Source: Oscillospiraceae bacterium (GTDB lineage: Bacteria; Bacillota; Clostridia; Oscillospirales; Oscillospiraceae). Taken from it: 64,000 bases of DNA. Every line of letters starts with the position of its first letter. Positions within the stretch are counted from its first letter, which is position 1. Below the pieces are notes generated by a model. The model worked only from the letters and a program-made list of their open reading frames with translations, did no database searches and was not told the DNA's origin. The stretch covers positions 124,001 through 188,000 of the forward strand of contig JAFYHU010000080.1 of the NCBI GenBank assembly GCA_017538965.1, written 5' to 3'. Below are positions 7,866-15,600 of the stretch, one piece after another. The position numbers were made by a program, and so were the translations under genes.

Positions 7866-8864
7866 ATGAAGAAACTGATCGCTCTGCTTCTCACCCTCGT
7901 TATGGCCTTTGCCCTCTGCGCCTGCGGTGGAAACGGCTCCGGCTCCGCTTCCGACACCTACACCATCAACATCGGCCACAGCGACACCACGCAGAACCTG
8001 ATCCACATCTCGCTTGAGAATTTCGCAAAAGCCGTTAACGAGAAGACCAACGGCAAAGTCACCATCGTCATCCACCCCGCCGAAGAGCTGGGCAGCAACA
8101 AGGAAATGATCGAGATGGTCAAGATGGGCAACCTCGACGCCATGATGCTCCCCTCCGGCCAGCAGGCTGACTTCTGCCCGAAGTTCAAGGCCCTGAGCCT
8201 TCCCTTCCTCTTCTCGGACTATGACCACGTCTACAAGGTCCTCGACGGCGAGATCGGCCAGGAGCTTCTGGACGGCCTCGAAGCCAACAACCTGATCCAG
8301 CTTGCCTACTGGGAGAACGGTCTGCGTCAGTTCACCAACTCCAAGCGCGCCATTGAGAAGCCCGAAGATCTGCAGGGCCTGAAGTTCCGTACTCCGGAAG
8401 ATCAGCTGACCATGGCCATCTTCGCCGCCTACGGCGCCAGCGCTTCTCCCTTCGCCTTCTCCGAGCTGTACCTTGCGCTCCAGCAGGGCACCTTTGACGG
8501 CCAGGAAAACCCCGTCTCCAACATCTATGCCAACAACTTCCAGGATGTCCAGAAGTACCTCACCATGGTGAACTATCAGTATCAGCCGAAAGACATGATC
8601 TTCAGCCTGACCACCTGGAACAAGCTGCCCGCTGACATCCAGAACGTCCTCCTCGAGTGCGCCAAGGAATACGGCGCCGAGCACCGCAAGGCCATCCGCG
8701 ACAATGAAGCCACCTATCTGGCTGAGCTCGAAGCCGCCGGCATGGAAGTCGGTTATCCCGACACCCAGCCCTTCATCGATCAGGCTCAGAGCGTCTACGA
8801 GGACTTCTATGCTCAGAATGACTGGGCCCAGGATCTGGTCGCCCGCATCACTGCCCTCAAGTAA
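7866..8864 (+). CDS. TRAP transporter substrate-binding lipoprotein, DctP family
   Basis: A 332-residue extracytoplasmic solute receptor. The ATG at 7866 is preferred because GGAGGA lies at 7850-7855; the upstream in-frame TTG overlaps that site. The signal peptide ends in the lipobox LCAC (Cys20), so the protein is a membrane-anchored lipoprotein as expected in a Gram-positive cell. The DctP fold is supported by the ligand-domain motifs LKFRTPEDQL and FDGQENPVSNIYANNF. DctP receptors bind mostly carboxylates such as sugar acids. It is followed by the DctQ and DctM genes. Confidence 0.9.
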   Translation: MKKLIALLLTLVMAFALCACGGNGSGSASDTYTINIGHSDTTQNLIHISLENFAKAVNEKTNGKVTIVIHPAEELGSNKEMIEMVKMGNLDAMMLPSGQQADFCPKFKALSLPFLFSDYDHVYKVLDGEIGQELLDGLEANNLIQLAYWENGLRQFTNSKRAIEKPEDLQGLKFRTPEDQLTMAIFAAYGASASPFAFSELYLALQQGTFDGQENPVSNIYANNFQDVQKYLTMVNYQYQPKDMIFSLTTWNKLPADIQNVLLECAKEYGAEHRKAIRDNEATYLAELEAAGMEVGYPDTQPFIDQAQSVYEDFYAQNDWAQDLVARITALK

Positions 8865-8886
8865 TCAGCCCCAGAACGAAATCCCG

Positions 8887-8914
8887 GGGAGGCACAGCGC
8901 CTGCCGTGCCTCCC
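8887..8914 (+). other. Intercistronic hairpin between dctP-like and dctQ-like genes
   Basis: A 9-bp perfect stem GGGAGGCAC / GTGCCTCCC with a 10-base loop and no T-run. Such hairpins after binding-protein genes usually stabilise the upstream mRNA so that the receptor is made in excess over the permease. Confidence 0.55.
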
Positions 8915-8946
8915 TCCGCGTTTAATCTACGGAGATGGGAGGAACC

Positions 8947-9456
8947 ATGAAAGCCTTTATTCACAAGCTCAGTGAAATCCTGGATAAGATTTCCGGCGTG
9001 ATCTGCGCGACGATTCTGGCAGGGCTGTGCCTGATCATCGTTTATTCCGTCGTCATGCGTTTTATCTTCAACAGCCCCGTCACCTGGCAGTATGAGCTGA
9101 CCCTGGTCGGCCTCTGCTGGGCGATCTTCATCGGCATGCCGATGACCTTCCACAAGCAGGAACACCTTCGTCTGACCTTCGTCACCGATAAGCTCTCTCC
9201 GAAAGTCTGGACAGTTTATATGGACGTGATTGACCTGCTGCTGATCGCCTTCCTGGTAGCAGGCATCGTCTGCAGCGTTTCCATCATCAAGTCGACCTGG
9301 TCGACCTACTACAAGACCATTGCCATCCGCAACGGCGTTTATTATCTGGCCTTCCCGATCGGCTGCGCCTTTTCGATCGTTCACCTGATTGATCTGATCC
9401 TGAACCGGAAGCCCGAGGATGCGCCGAAGGCAAAACAGGAACTGGAGGTGGCATAA
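8947..9456 (+). CDS. TRAP transporter small permease, DctQ family
   Basis: A 169-residue membrane protein with four predicted helices. The second region includes the DctQ-like QYELTLVGLCWAIFIGMP. The ATG at 8947 is chosen because GGGAGG just upstream would overlap a start at 8935. It is the small membrane subunit that partners the DctM permease, whose GTG start follows immediately after this stop codon (adjacent, no gap). Confidence 0.87.
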   Translation: MKAFIHKLSEILDKISGVICATILAGLCLIIVYSVVMRFIFNSPVTWQYELTLVGLCWAIFIGMPMTFHKQEHLRLTFVTDKLSPKVWTVYMDVIDLLLIAFLVAGIVCSVSIIKSTWSTYYKTIAIRNGVYYLAFPIGCAFSIVHLIDLILNRKPEDAPKAKQELEVA

Positions 9457-10743
9457 GTGAGCTTTGCAGGATATGTGATTCTTCTGGTCGGCGGCTTTCT
9501 GCTGCTGATGGTGCTGGGCGTGCCCATCGCCTTTTCTCTGTCCATTTCGGCCATTTTCACGGTGCTGGTAACAGGGAACTTCACCGTCACCGCCATCTTC
9601 CACCGCATGGTCGGCAACGCCAGCGGTTATACGCTGCTTGCCATTCCGTTCTTCATCCTGGCGGCGAAAATGATGAATACCGGCGGCGTCACGCGAAAAA
9701 TCTTCCGTGCCTGCTCGGCCTGGGTCGGTTCCATCCCCGGCGGTCTCGGCCATGCGAACATCGTCGCTTCCATCGTTTTCTCGGGCATGAGCGGCTCTGC
9801 TGTCGCCGATGCCGGCGGCCTCGGTCAGATCGAGGTCGACGCCATGATCAAGGACGGCTTTGATCCCGAGTTTGCTGCGGCGGTCACTGCGGCCTCCGCG
9901 ACCATCGGCCCGATCATCCCGCCGAGCATTCCCATGGTTGTCTACGGCATGATGACCGAGGTCTCGGTCGGTGCGCTGTTCATCGGCGGCATCATCCCCG
10001 GTCTGTGCCTGGCGCTCGCAAGCGGCGTTCTGGTCTTCCTCATGGCGAAAAAGCGCAACTATCCGGTCAAGAAGTTCAGCTGGAAGGAAGTCGGACAGTC
10101 CACCAAGGAAGCGCTGCTCTCTCTGCTGACTCCGGTGATCATCATCGGCGGCATCTGGACCGGAATCTTCAGCCCCACCGAGGCAGCCTGCATTGCGGCG
10201 ACCTATGCCTTCATCCTGGCTGTGATTGTCTACCGCGAACTCGGCTGGAAGGATGTCTACAATGCTCTGATTGAAACCGCGCGTGACTCGGCCGGCATCC
10301 TCTGCCTGATCTGCGGCGCCGCGGCCTTCTCCTGGCTGGTCACGATGCTGGGCATGACCCGTGCCCTGAGCGCGGCCCTGGTAAGTCTGACCGACAACAA
10401 GTACGTCATGCTGCTGATTGTCAACATCGCCTTCCTCATCATCGGCATGTTTATGGAAGCCCTGGCGGCCATGACCATCACCATTCCGTTCCTGGTCCCG
10501 CTGATGGCAGCCTACGGCATCAACCCGCTGCATCTGGGTGTCGTGCTGGTGCTGAACCTGATGATCGGTCTCTGCACGCCGCCGGTCGGAACCAGCCTGT
10601 TTATCTGCGCGAAGACGGCCAACATCACCATCGAAAAGATGTACAAGGCCATTCTGCCTTTCCTGATTCCGCTTCTGATCGTCCTGTTCCTGATCACCTA
10701 TGTGCCGGAGCTCGTCACCTGGCTCCCCGGAACGCTGGGTTGA
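9457..10743 (+). CDS. TRAP transporter large permease, DctM family
   Basis: A 428-residue, strongly hydrophobic protein with about 12 predicted membrane segments. Typical DctM features include FSGMSGSAVADAGGLGQIE and SATIGPIIPPSIPMVVYG, which form the Na+-coupled transport core. It starts with GTG directly at the dctQ stop codon; GGAGG lies within the end of dctQ. With DctP and DctQ it completes a sodium-driven, ATP-independent importer, probably for an organic or sugar acid. Confidence 0.92.
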   Translation: MSFAGYVILLVGGFLLLMVLGVPIAFSLSISAIFTVLVTGNFTVTAIFHRMVGNASGYTLLAIPFFILAAKMMNTGGVTRKIFRACSAWVGSIPGGLGHANIVASIVFSGMSGSAVADAGGLGQIEVDAMIKDGFDPEFAAAVTAASATIGPIIPPSIPMVVYGMMTEVSVGALFIGGIIPGLCLALASGVLVFLMAKKRNYPVKKFSWKEVGQSTKEALLSLLTPVIIIGGIWTGIFSPTEAACIAATYAFILAVIVYRELGWKDVYNALIETARDSAGILCLICGAAAFSWLVTMLGMTRALSAALVSLTDNKYVMLLIVNIAFLIIGMFMEALAAMTITIPFLVPLMAAYGINPLHLGVVLVLNLMIGLCTPPVGTSLFICAKTANITIEKMYKAILPFLIPLLIVLFLITYVPELVTWLPGTLG

Positions 10744-10779
10744 TCGGAAACCCGTGCCCTGAGCAAGCGAGGTATTAAC

Positions 10780-11463
10780 ATGCAGGGATTCAGCCCGGTT
10801 GCCAACAACAAGCTGTATATACAGATCTACAACCAGCTGCATGAGGCAATTGTCGACGGCCGTTTCGGCGTGGGAGACAAGCTGCCCAGCGAAAAAGAGC
10901 TCTGCCAGACCTTCGGCGTCAGCCGGGTTCCGGTGCGGGAAGCCCTTTGCGCGCTTGAACTGAACGGCCTTGTCGATTCCATTCAGGGCGGCGGCGTCTT
11001 TGTCAAGGCCAAGCAGCCCACGGCGGAGGTGCCGCAGGGCGTCGAGCCTCATGATATCATCCGTGCCCGTATGGTGCTCGAACCCGATATCGCTCGGGAG
11101 GCGGCGCTCCATCTGGATGCCGAAAGCCGGAAGGAACTGGAAGAGATCATGGAGAAATTCCTCCGTGAATCGGCTGTCGGCGTCATCACCAAGGAAACCG
11201 ACCGCAGCTTCCATCTGGCCGTGGCGAGAGCCAGCGGCAGCAGCCTCTACAGCTCGATCATGGAACTGGTCTTCAGTGCCATGGAGCAGGAGCTCTGGGA
11301 TCTGATCCTCAGCCGGACTGTTGCGACGGAAAAGTACCGAGACCAGAACAACCGTGAGCACATCAATATCTGTCAGGCCATCCTGGACGGACGCCCGGAT
11401 GATGCCCACGCCGCCATGAAAGCGCATATGGAAATGCTCTACGAGCGCTACTGGGGCGAATAA
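10780..11463 (+). CDS. GntR-family transcriptional regulator (FadR/FCD subfamily)
   Basis: A 227-residue protein. The N-terminal winged helix is GntR type: KLPSEKELCQTFGVSRVPVR at about residues 35-54. The C-terminal FCD ligand domain has the metal/ligand residues in DRSFHLAVARASG and two later His (REHINI and MKAHMEML). It is the last gene of the TRAP operon and likely controls it through the palindrome at 4957-4967, with a pathway acid as effector. FCD regulators bind carboxylated ligands, which fits the DctP transporter. Confidence 0.88.
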   Translation: MQGFSPVANNKLYIQIYNQLHEAIVDGRFGVGDKLPSEKELCQTFGVSRVPVREALCALELNGLVDSIQGGGVFVKAKQPTAEVPQGVEPHDIIRARMVLEPDIAREAALHLDAESRKELEEIMEKFLRESAVGVITKETDRSFHLAVARASGSSLYSSIMELVFSAMEQELWDLILSRTVATEKYRDQNNREHINICQAILDGRPDDAHAAMKAHMEMLYERYWGE

Positions 11464-11480
11464 AGCAGCCAATTTATTAC

Positions 11481-11532
11481 AATGCTCCCCCTGAGAGACC
11501 GTGAAAAACACTGTCATCCCCGGGGGAGCATT
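11481..11532 (+). other. Long perfect inverted repeat after the GntR gene
   Basis: AATGCTCCCCC (11481-11491) pairs perfectly with GGGGGAGCATT (11522-11532). The 30-base loop contains a small inner hairpin. No T-run follows directly. It may be a weak terminator or a regulator site; 127 further bases up to the EamA gene show nothing else clear. Confidence 0.45.
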
Positions 11533-11659
11533 GCTGTCCGGTGCGGTTTTTGTTGTCTCTGCCGCTTTTCTGTGATAGAATCAGACGAGAACTTCTGCGT
11601 GCCCGCTGCCGGTGCGGATGCGCTCAGACGGTGTGGAACAGGGAAGGAGCAGCCCCCCA

Positions 11660-12574
11660 ATGCAGGATAACGGTTTCAGGCGTACCATGATGAGAATGAA
11701 ACAGGAGAAGAATCTGGCCTATGGCATGTACATTCTCTCCATGCTGATCTTTGGCACCAACGGGGTTCTTGTTGCTCATATATCCGTTCAGAGCAGTCAG
11801 ATTGTTCTCCTCCGTACCTTGATCGGCGGTGCGCTTCTCACGATGATTGTGCTGCTGCGGGGAGGTTTTGACGGAAAAGCCGTCAGGGCCGACCTTCCGA
11901 TGATCCTTCTCGGCGGGACCGCTCTGGGGCTGAACTGGGTCGCCCTGTTCAGCGCGTATCGCCTGCTGAACGTCAGCCTGGCGACATTGATTTACTACAT
12001 CGGACCGATTCTTGTTCTTCTGTTTTCCCCGCTCATTTTTCGCGAGAAGCTCACCGGCACGAAGATCACCGCCGTGATCATTGTCGCGGTCGGTCTTGTA
12101 TGCATCAGCGGCAGCATCATTGTCAGCGGAATGAATCCCGCGGGGCTTGCGGCTGCCGTCGCCTCGGCCCTGTTCTATGCTGCGCTGATTGTTTTCAACA
12201 AGCGGATCACGCATATGGAAGGGCTGCAGACCGCTGCGATCGAGCTGGACATCGCCTTTGCCGTTGTTCTGATCTACTGTTTGCTGACCGTGGGTTTTCC
12301 GCATCCGCTCCGCTCCGACCTTCCTTACATTGCCGTGATCGGCGTCGTCAACACAGGCCTTGCCTATCTTCTTTACTTCTCGGGACTGCAGAAACTGCCG
12401 GGGCAGTCCGTTGCGCTGATCAGCTATATTGACCCGGTTTCCGCGCTCTTTTTCTCGGCTATTTTCCTCCGTGAGAACATGACGCTCATTCAGGTCATCG
12501 GCGCGGTTCTGATCATCGGAGGCGCCATGCTGGGCGAAATGAGAAAACCGGGTTCCGCGGTGCGGGAGGAATGA
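11660..12574 (+). CDS. EamA-family (DMT superfamily) transporter
   Basis: A 304-residue integral membrane protein with about ten helices in two EamA repeats. YYIGPILVLLFSPLIFREKL ends the first repeat and ALISYIDPVSALFFSAIFL the second. The ATG at 11660 is preferred because GAAGGAG lies about 10 bases upstream; a longer in-frame start at 11612 has no site. These proteins usually export metabolites such as amino acids or drugs across the cytoplasmic membrane. It stands alone between the TRAP operon and a strong terminator. The substrate is unknown. Confidence 0.85.
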   Translation: MQDNGFRRTMMRMKQEKNLAYGMYILSMLIFGTNGVLVAHISVQSSQIVLLRTLIGGALLTMIVLLRGGFDGKAVRADLPMILLGGTALGLNWVALFSAYRLLNVSLATLIYYIGPILVLLFSPLIFREKLTGTKITAVIIVAVGLVCISGSIIVSGMNPAGLAAAVASALFYAALIVFNKRITHMEGLQTAAIELDIAFAVVLIYCLLTVGFPHPLRSDLPYIAVIGVVNTGLAYLLYFSGLQKLPGQSVALISYIDPVSALFFSAIFLRENMTLIQVIGAVLIIGGAMLGEMRKPGSAVREE

Positions 12575-12614
12575 TGCCGGAACGGAAATAAGCTGCTGCC
12601 TCAGAAACGAAACC

Positions 12615-12661
12615 GGTCCCCGATTTTGAAAAGAATCTCAAAATCGGGGACCGCGATTTTT
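12615..12661 (+). terminator. Rho-independent terminator after the EamA gene
   Basis: A 15-bp perfect stem GGTCCCCGATTTTGA / TCAAAATCGGGGACC with an 8-base loop, followed by GCGATTTTTT. It lies between convergent genes. Confidence 0.85.
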
Positions 12662-12969
12662 TATTCTGACCACAGCACAACGCCGGTTCGGTCGATCTCC
12701 TGATAGAAAGGCGTGCTCTCTTTCCACTTTAAGAACGAATCCAGGTCGATGTCGACGACAGAAATTGATTTTTCGTGCTTTCGGTTGAATTCCGTGACGG
12801 CGTCAGACAGCCGCGTCACTTCATCCGTGCTGATTTTGTATGGCGTCAGGACGGCAAACTCCGCTTCGCTGTGCGCGGAAGACGAGCCGTATTGTATGAT
12901 TCTGCACACTTTTCCGTGCAGCGCCGTCAGGATACAGCCGATCAATTCCTCTGTTCTGCGATTATCCAA
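12661..12969 (-). CDS. Degenerate nucleotidyltransferase-domain protein
   Basis: The start is set at TTG 12969 because GAGGTG lies eight bases upstream and a consensus promoter (13056-13084) puts the transcript start near 13049. The product is 102 residues. IQYGSSSAHSEAEFAVLT resembles the GSxxxGxxxxxSDIDL core of the polymerase-beta (MNT-like) nucleotidyltransferase fold, and the C-terminal FYQEIDRTGVVLW is typical of that family. The two catalytic acidic residues are replaced by AEF, so activity is doubtful. MNT proteins usually pair with a HEPN protein; none is seen here. Confidence 0.6.
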   Translation of the reverse strand: MDNRRTEELIGCILTALHGKVCRIIQYGSSSAHSEAEFAVLTPYKISTDEVTRLSDAVTEFNRKHEKSISVVDIDLDSFLKWKESTPFYQEIDRTGVVLWSE

Positions 12970-13055
12970 AAAGGAAGCACCTCGTTTCACAGCATCTCGT
13001 AAAGCAGGGAAGATACGAAGAGACCGAATTGCAATTAAAAACAATTCGCAACCTC

Positions 13056-13084
13056 ATAATACCTATAATCAGAGAAGTTGTCAA
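13056..13084 (-). promoter_or_regulatory. Promoter of the nucleotidyltransferase-like gene
   Basis: On the minus strand, TTGACA (13084-13079), a 17-base spacer and TATTAT (13061-13056). Confidence 0.75.
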
Positions 13085-13246
13085 GGCAAATGTTTGAAGA
13101 AACTCACAGGACAGGGCGGCTTGTTTTTCTCCCGGAATCCGCATATAGTGGATCTTGTCAGGTGCATCCTGATCGACCCGAAAGCAAAGTCCGATGCGAA
13201 GAACGAGCAGAAGACAGAAGCGTTTCGCGAAAAACTGCAGAAATGA
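13083..13246 (+). pseudogene. Possible 3' gene remnant
   Basis: A plus-strand frame reads like a protein C-terminus, with NPHIVDLVRCILIDP and a charged end EAFREKLQK before a stop at 13246, and a strong hairpin follows at 13250. There is no start codon with a ribosome-binding site, and the upstream part overlaps the minus-strand promoter of the neighbouring gene. It is best read as the tail of a deleted gene. The family was not recognised. Confidence 0.35.
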
Positions 13247-13249
13247 GTC

Positions 13250-13281
13250 TGACCCCCGTCTCCGTGAGCAGACGGGGGTCA
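13250..13281. terminator. Strong hairpin, probable terminator
   Basis: A 12-bp perfect stem TGACCCCCGTCT / AGACGGGGGTCA with an 8-base loop, located between the gene remnant and the convergent HExxH gene. No long T-run is present. Confidence 0.55.
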
Positions 13282-13309
13282 TGGCAGGAAAGTAAAAACT
13301 GTCAGACTT

Positions 13310-14143
13310 TTAGGGCTTGAAGACACGGAGCAGAAGGGAGAATACGTCTTCCGTATCCTGACCCCGGACCCGCTCGGCATATTTGCCGATCTCCTCCCTG
13401 GCCCGGAGGATGGCGCCGTCGAGATCGTCCCCGGCATAGTGCGCCAGCCTGCCGCCTTCCCGGTAGGTCTCGCCCTCGATGCCGAGGAACGTTTTGGCAA
13501 GCTCCGTGTCATATTCTCCGAAGGCCTTGATCAGACCAATCATGTCCGCCACTACCTCGTCGCGAATGGCTTCAATATCGTCCGGATAGCGCGTGCGGCA
13601 GACGAAATGGGTCAGCTCGTGATACTTTCGGATGATGTAGGATTTTTCCTTCCAGGCCTGCTCGCTGAGCCCGAGCTTCGCCGCCGGAACGTTGCTGTAG
13701 TTTCCGGAACTCAGCAGGATCATGGTGTCCAGGTAGTTGGATTTCACGGAGGTAAACTTCTGAAACTCTTCGTCCCAGTCGCTCCCTCCCGCGGAGAGAT
13801 ACTCTTCTTCGTGCCGGCGGATCTTCTCCCAGTTGATCAGCCCGCTGACGGTCACCGCGCCGACGGAGTCCGGCACGGCGGCCGGCTCGCAGCGGCAGGC
13901 CAGGGCACGGTAGGCATGGACAAAGTCCTCCCGGTTTGCCAGCGATAATACTTCGATGCTGCCGGCCGGCGTGCTCTCGATGCTGAGCCGGTCGTCTTCC
14001 GAGAAATGAAACGCGGGCTCTCTGTCAACGGGTTCCCCGCAGAGCACTGCGTCTTTGTATTCGGGGGTCTGTCTCGCGTTTTCAACGATGGGCAGGCTGA
14101 GCTGGGGATAGCGCGCGGCAAGAATCTTGATCGGATGGGTCAT
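13310..14143 (-). CDS. Uncharacterised protein with HELTH (HExxH) zinc-peptidase-like motif
   Basis: A 277-residue cytoplasmic protein with no signal peptide or membrane helix. Residues 175-179 are HELTH, matching HExxH. EVVAD at 196-200 lies 21 residues after the motif, where a gluzincin-type third metal ligand could be. The family was not recognised. The motif occurs in a helical context, supporting a metal site, but could also be structural. AGGGAG precedes the ATG. A minus-strand promoter is at 14187-14216. It has no operon partner. Confidence 0.75.
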   Translation of the reverse strand: MTHPIKILAARYPQLSLPIVENARQTPEYKDAVLCGEPVDREPAFHFSEDDRLSIESTPAGSIEVLSLANREDFVHAYRALACRCEPAAVPDSVGAVTVSGLINWEKIRRHEEEYLSAGGSDWDEEFQKFTSVKSNYLDTMILLSSGNYSNVPAAKLGLSEQAWKEKSYIIRKYHELTHFVCRTRYPDDIEAIRDEVVADMIGLIKAFGEYDTELAKTFLGIEGETYREGGRLAHYAGDDLDGAILRAREEIGKYAERVRGQDTEDVFSLLLRVFKP

Positions 14144-14186
14144 GGTTCACGTCACTCCCTGATCGGATAATTTTTGTTTACGCCTT

Positions 14187-14216
14187 ATCATAACACAGAA
14201 ACCCTCACGGAAACAA
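14187..14216 (-). promoter_or_regulatory. Probable promoter of the HELTH-motif gene
   Basis: On the minus strand, TTGTTT (14216-14211), an 18-base spacer and TATGAT (14192-14187). Confidence 0.5.
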
Positions 14217-14308
14217 TACTCAGCTAAGATTATGCCAGCCCAGCGAGGCTTTTCCGGGTCAACGTCCATCGCATTGCCTCGACGGTACGCTCCATGACCC
14301 ACGACATG

Positions 14309-14491
14309 TGCAGTAAAAGCATGTGTCTTTTGATCGAGAACGGCAAAAGCAAAGAACTCTATCAGGTGTATGAGAAGACTTTAGAGATTCTCAGGACAAG
14401 GGATGTAGACGTCGTATACCGGGAGATCCGCAGCACCTATTTTGTGCCTGACGGAGATGGCGGCGTTGTTTCGCTTTCCGACCAGGCATAA
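14309..14491 (+). CDS. Doubtful small ORF or gene fragment convergent with the AraC gene
   Basis: The plus-strand frame encodes 60 residues from ATG 14309 (65 from 14294). It has a coding-like middle, KSKELYQVYEKTLEILRTRD, and overlaps the 3' end of the AraC-type gene by 55 bases. No ribosome-binding site or promoter is visible. It may be a remnant of acquired DNA in this AT-rich stretch. No family was recognised. Confidence 0.2.
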   Translation, partial: CSKSMCLLIENGKSKELYQVYEKTLEILRTRDVDVVYREIRSTYFVPDGDGGVVSLSDQA

Positions 14492-15279
14492 ACAGAATCT
14501 TCTGATCTGTTCAAATCCTTTTTTCTCGCAGCCCTGATATTTTCTTCAGAATGTCTCTGTACGTATTCGTATGGGGTCATCCTTTTTATCTGCTTGAAAC
14601 ACCGGATGAAGTAACTCTGAGAGCTGAAAGCCAGAATCTCACTGATTTGTGAGGCAGAGTATTCTGAATAACGAAGCATGTTGCACGCGGTATCAATTCT
14701 GCGGTGCATGATATAGCTTGCTATTGTCAGACCGGTTTCTCTCTTAAACACTGTTGCAAGATACGTGGGATTCAGGGATACATAATCCGCCAGATTCTGA
14801 ATCCGTATGGGAAGATGCAGATGTGTCTCGATATAGTTTATGCACTGGATAACCGGCCTTGAATAGATATTATCTTTTTTCAGGTTCGCCATACGATCAG
14901 TAAAATAGGAATACATTTCCCGATGCAATGCCATTACTTCATCCACGGATTGGCACAGATCCATTTTTCGAATATACAGGTCACTGGTGTTATAGGCCGT
15001 CTCGCAATCCAGTCCGCCTTCAATGGCAAAACGTGTAGTAATCGTAATGTTTGCGATAAAGAGATATTTGACATTTCTTACCGGATCATCTGACAGACCT
15101 ACAGAGATATCTCGCCGCATCATCCTTTGGCTTTCCTCTACGGCCTCCGGATCGCCTGACTGCATGAGCTGATATTGCCTCATCTCTTCCGCGTATCCGT
15201 GATGCTGAAAATCGTTTTCCCGATTTATATATGCCAGATAAGCTACTTGCTTGTCGGGATTCCGTATGATCTTTCCCAT
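14437..15279 (-). CDS. AraC-family transcriptional regulator
   Basis: A 280-residue regulator. The C-terminal double helix-turn-helix is clear: IQNLADYVSLNPTYLATVFK with GLTIASYI, then SASQISEILAFSSQSYFIRC and the family end MTPYEY. The N-terminal 160 residues are an unrecognised sensor domain without a cupin signature. TTGGAGG lies seven bases before the ATG. It is divergent from the MATE exporter unit, whose expression it probably controls. The DNA here is more AT-rich than the surroundings. Confidence 0.85.
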   Translation of the reverse strand: MGKIIRNPDKQVAYLAYINRENDFQHHGYAEEMRQYQLMQSGDPEAVEESQRMMRRDISVGLSDDPVRNVKYLFIANITITTRFAIEGGLDCETAYNTSDLYIRKMDLCQSVDEVMALHREMYSYFTDRMANLKKDNIYSRPVIQCINYIETHLHLPIRIQNLADYVSLNPTYLATVFKRETGLTIASYIMHRRIDTACNMLRYSEYSASQISEILAFSSQSYFIRCFKQIKRMTPYEYVQRHSEENIRAARKKDLNRSEDSVYAWSESETTPPSPSGTK

Positions 15280-15341
15280 ATCAGAGCCTCCAATCTAATA
15301 AGAAGATATTAGCATAAAACAAAAGATATTGCTATATCTTT

Positions 15342-15370
15342 TTGCCAGAATCTGATATTCTCTGTATGAA
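15342..15370 (+). promoter_or_regulatory. Promoter of the leader peptide/MATE unit
   Basis: TTGCCA (15342-15347), a 17-base spacer and TATGAA (15365-15370). A 6-bp inverted repeat TCTCTG/CAGAGA (15359-15378) overlaps the -10 region and could be an operator. Confidence 0.55.
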
Positions 15371-15398
15371 TTCAGAGATATGATTGGAGAATACAAAG

Positions 15399-15545
15399 AT
15401 GATGATGAATAATATGATGATCAACAACATGGCAAATATGATGGCTGAGGATACCGGGGTGTATGAACTGAGAAACCCGGAAATCAACGGAATGCGCTCA
15501 GAGGGATGGGTTTTCCGCCTGATCAATCTGATTTGCAGGCACTGA
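15399..15545 (+). CDS. Met/Asn-rich 48-residue leader peptide upstream of the MATE exporter
   Basis: A short ORF begins MMMNNMMINNMANMMAEDTG, with eight Met in the first 15 residues, and ends with a stop at 15545, 55 bases before the MATE gene. TTGGAG is about ten bases upstream of the ATG cluster, and a promoter (15342-15370) places the ORF first on the transcript. A stable hairpin lies between it and the MATE ribosome-binding site. This layout is typical of translation-controlled leaders. Its composition could make ribosome progress sensitive to methionine or to a drug. Function is inferred. Confidence 0.45.
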   Translation: MMMNNMMINNMANMMAEDTGVYELRNPEINGMRSEGWVFRLINLICRH

Positions 15546-15564
15546 TTTCCTTTTTAAGAAGCAT

Positions 15565-15582
15565 CCAAAGGATAGCCTTTGG
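15565..15582 (+). promoter_or_regulatory. Hairpin in front of the MATE ribosome-binding site
   Basis: A perfect 7-bp stem CCAAAGG / CCTTTGG with an ATAG loop, six bases before CTGGAGAAAG, the MATE Shine-Dalgarno region. Confidence 0.5.
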
Positions 15583-15600
15583 ACAACCTGGAGAAAGAAC

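Noticed and set aside
8857..11517. An 886-codon minus-strand open frame over the TRAP permease and GntR genes.
   Set aside because: The product is His/Asp/Gly-rich without domains, a mirror of the permease codons; the plus-strand genes explain the region fully.
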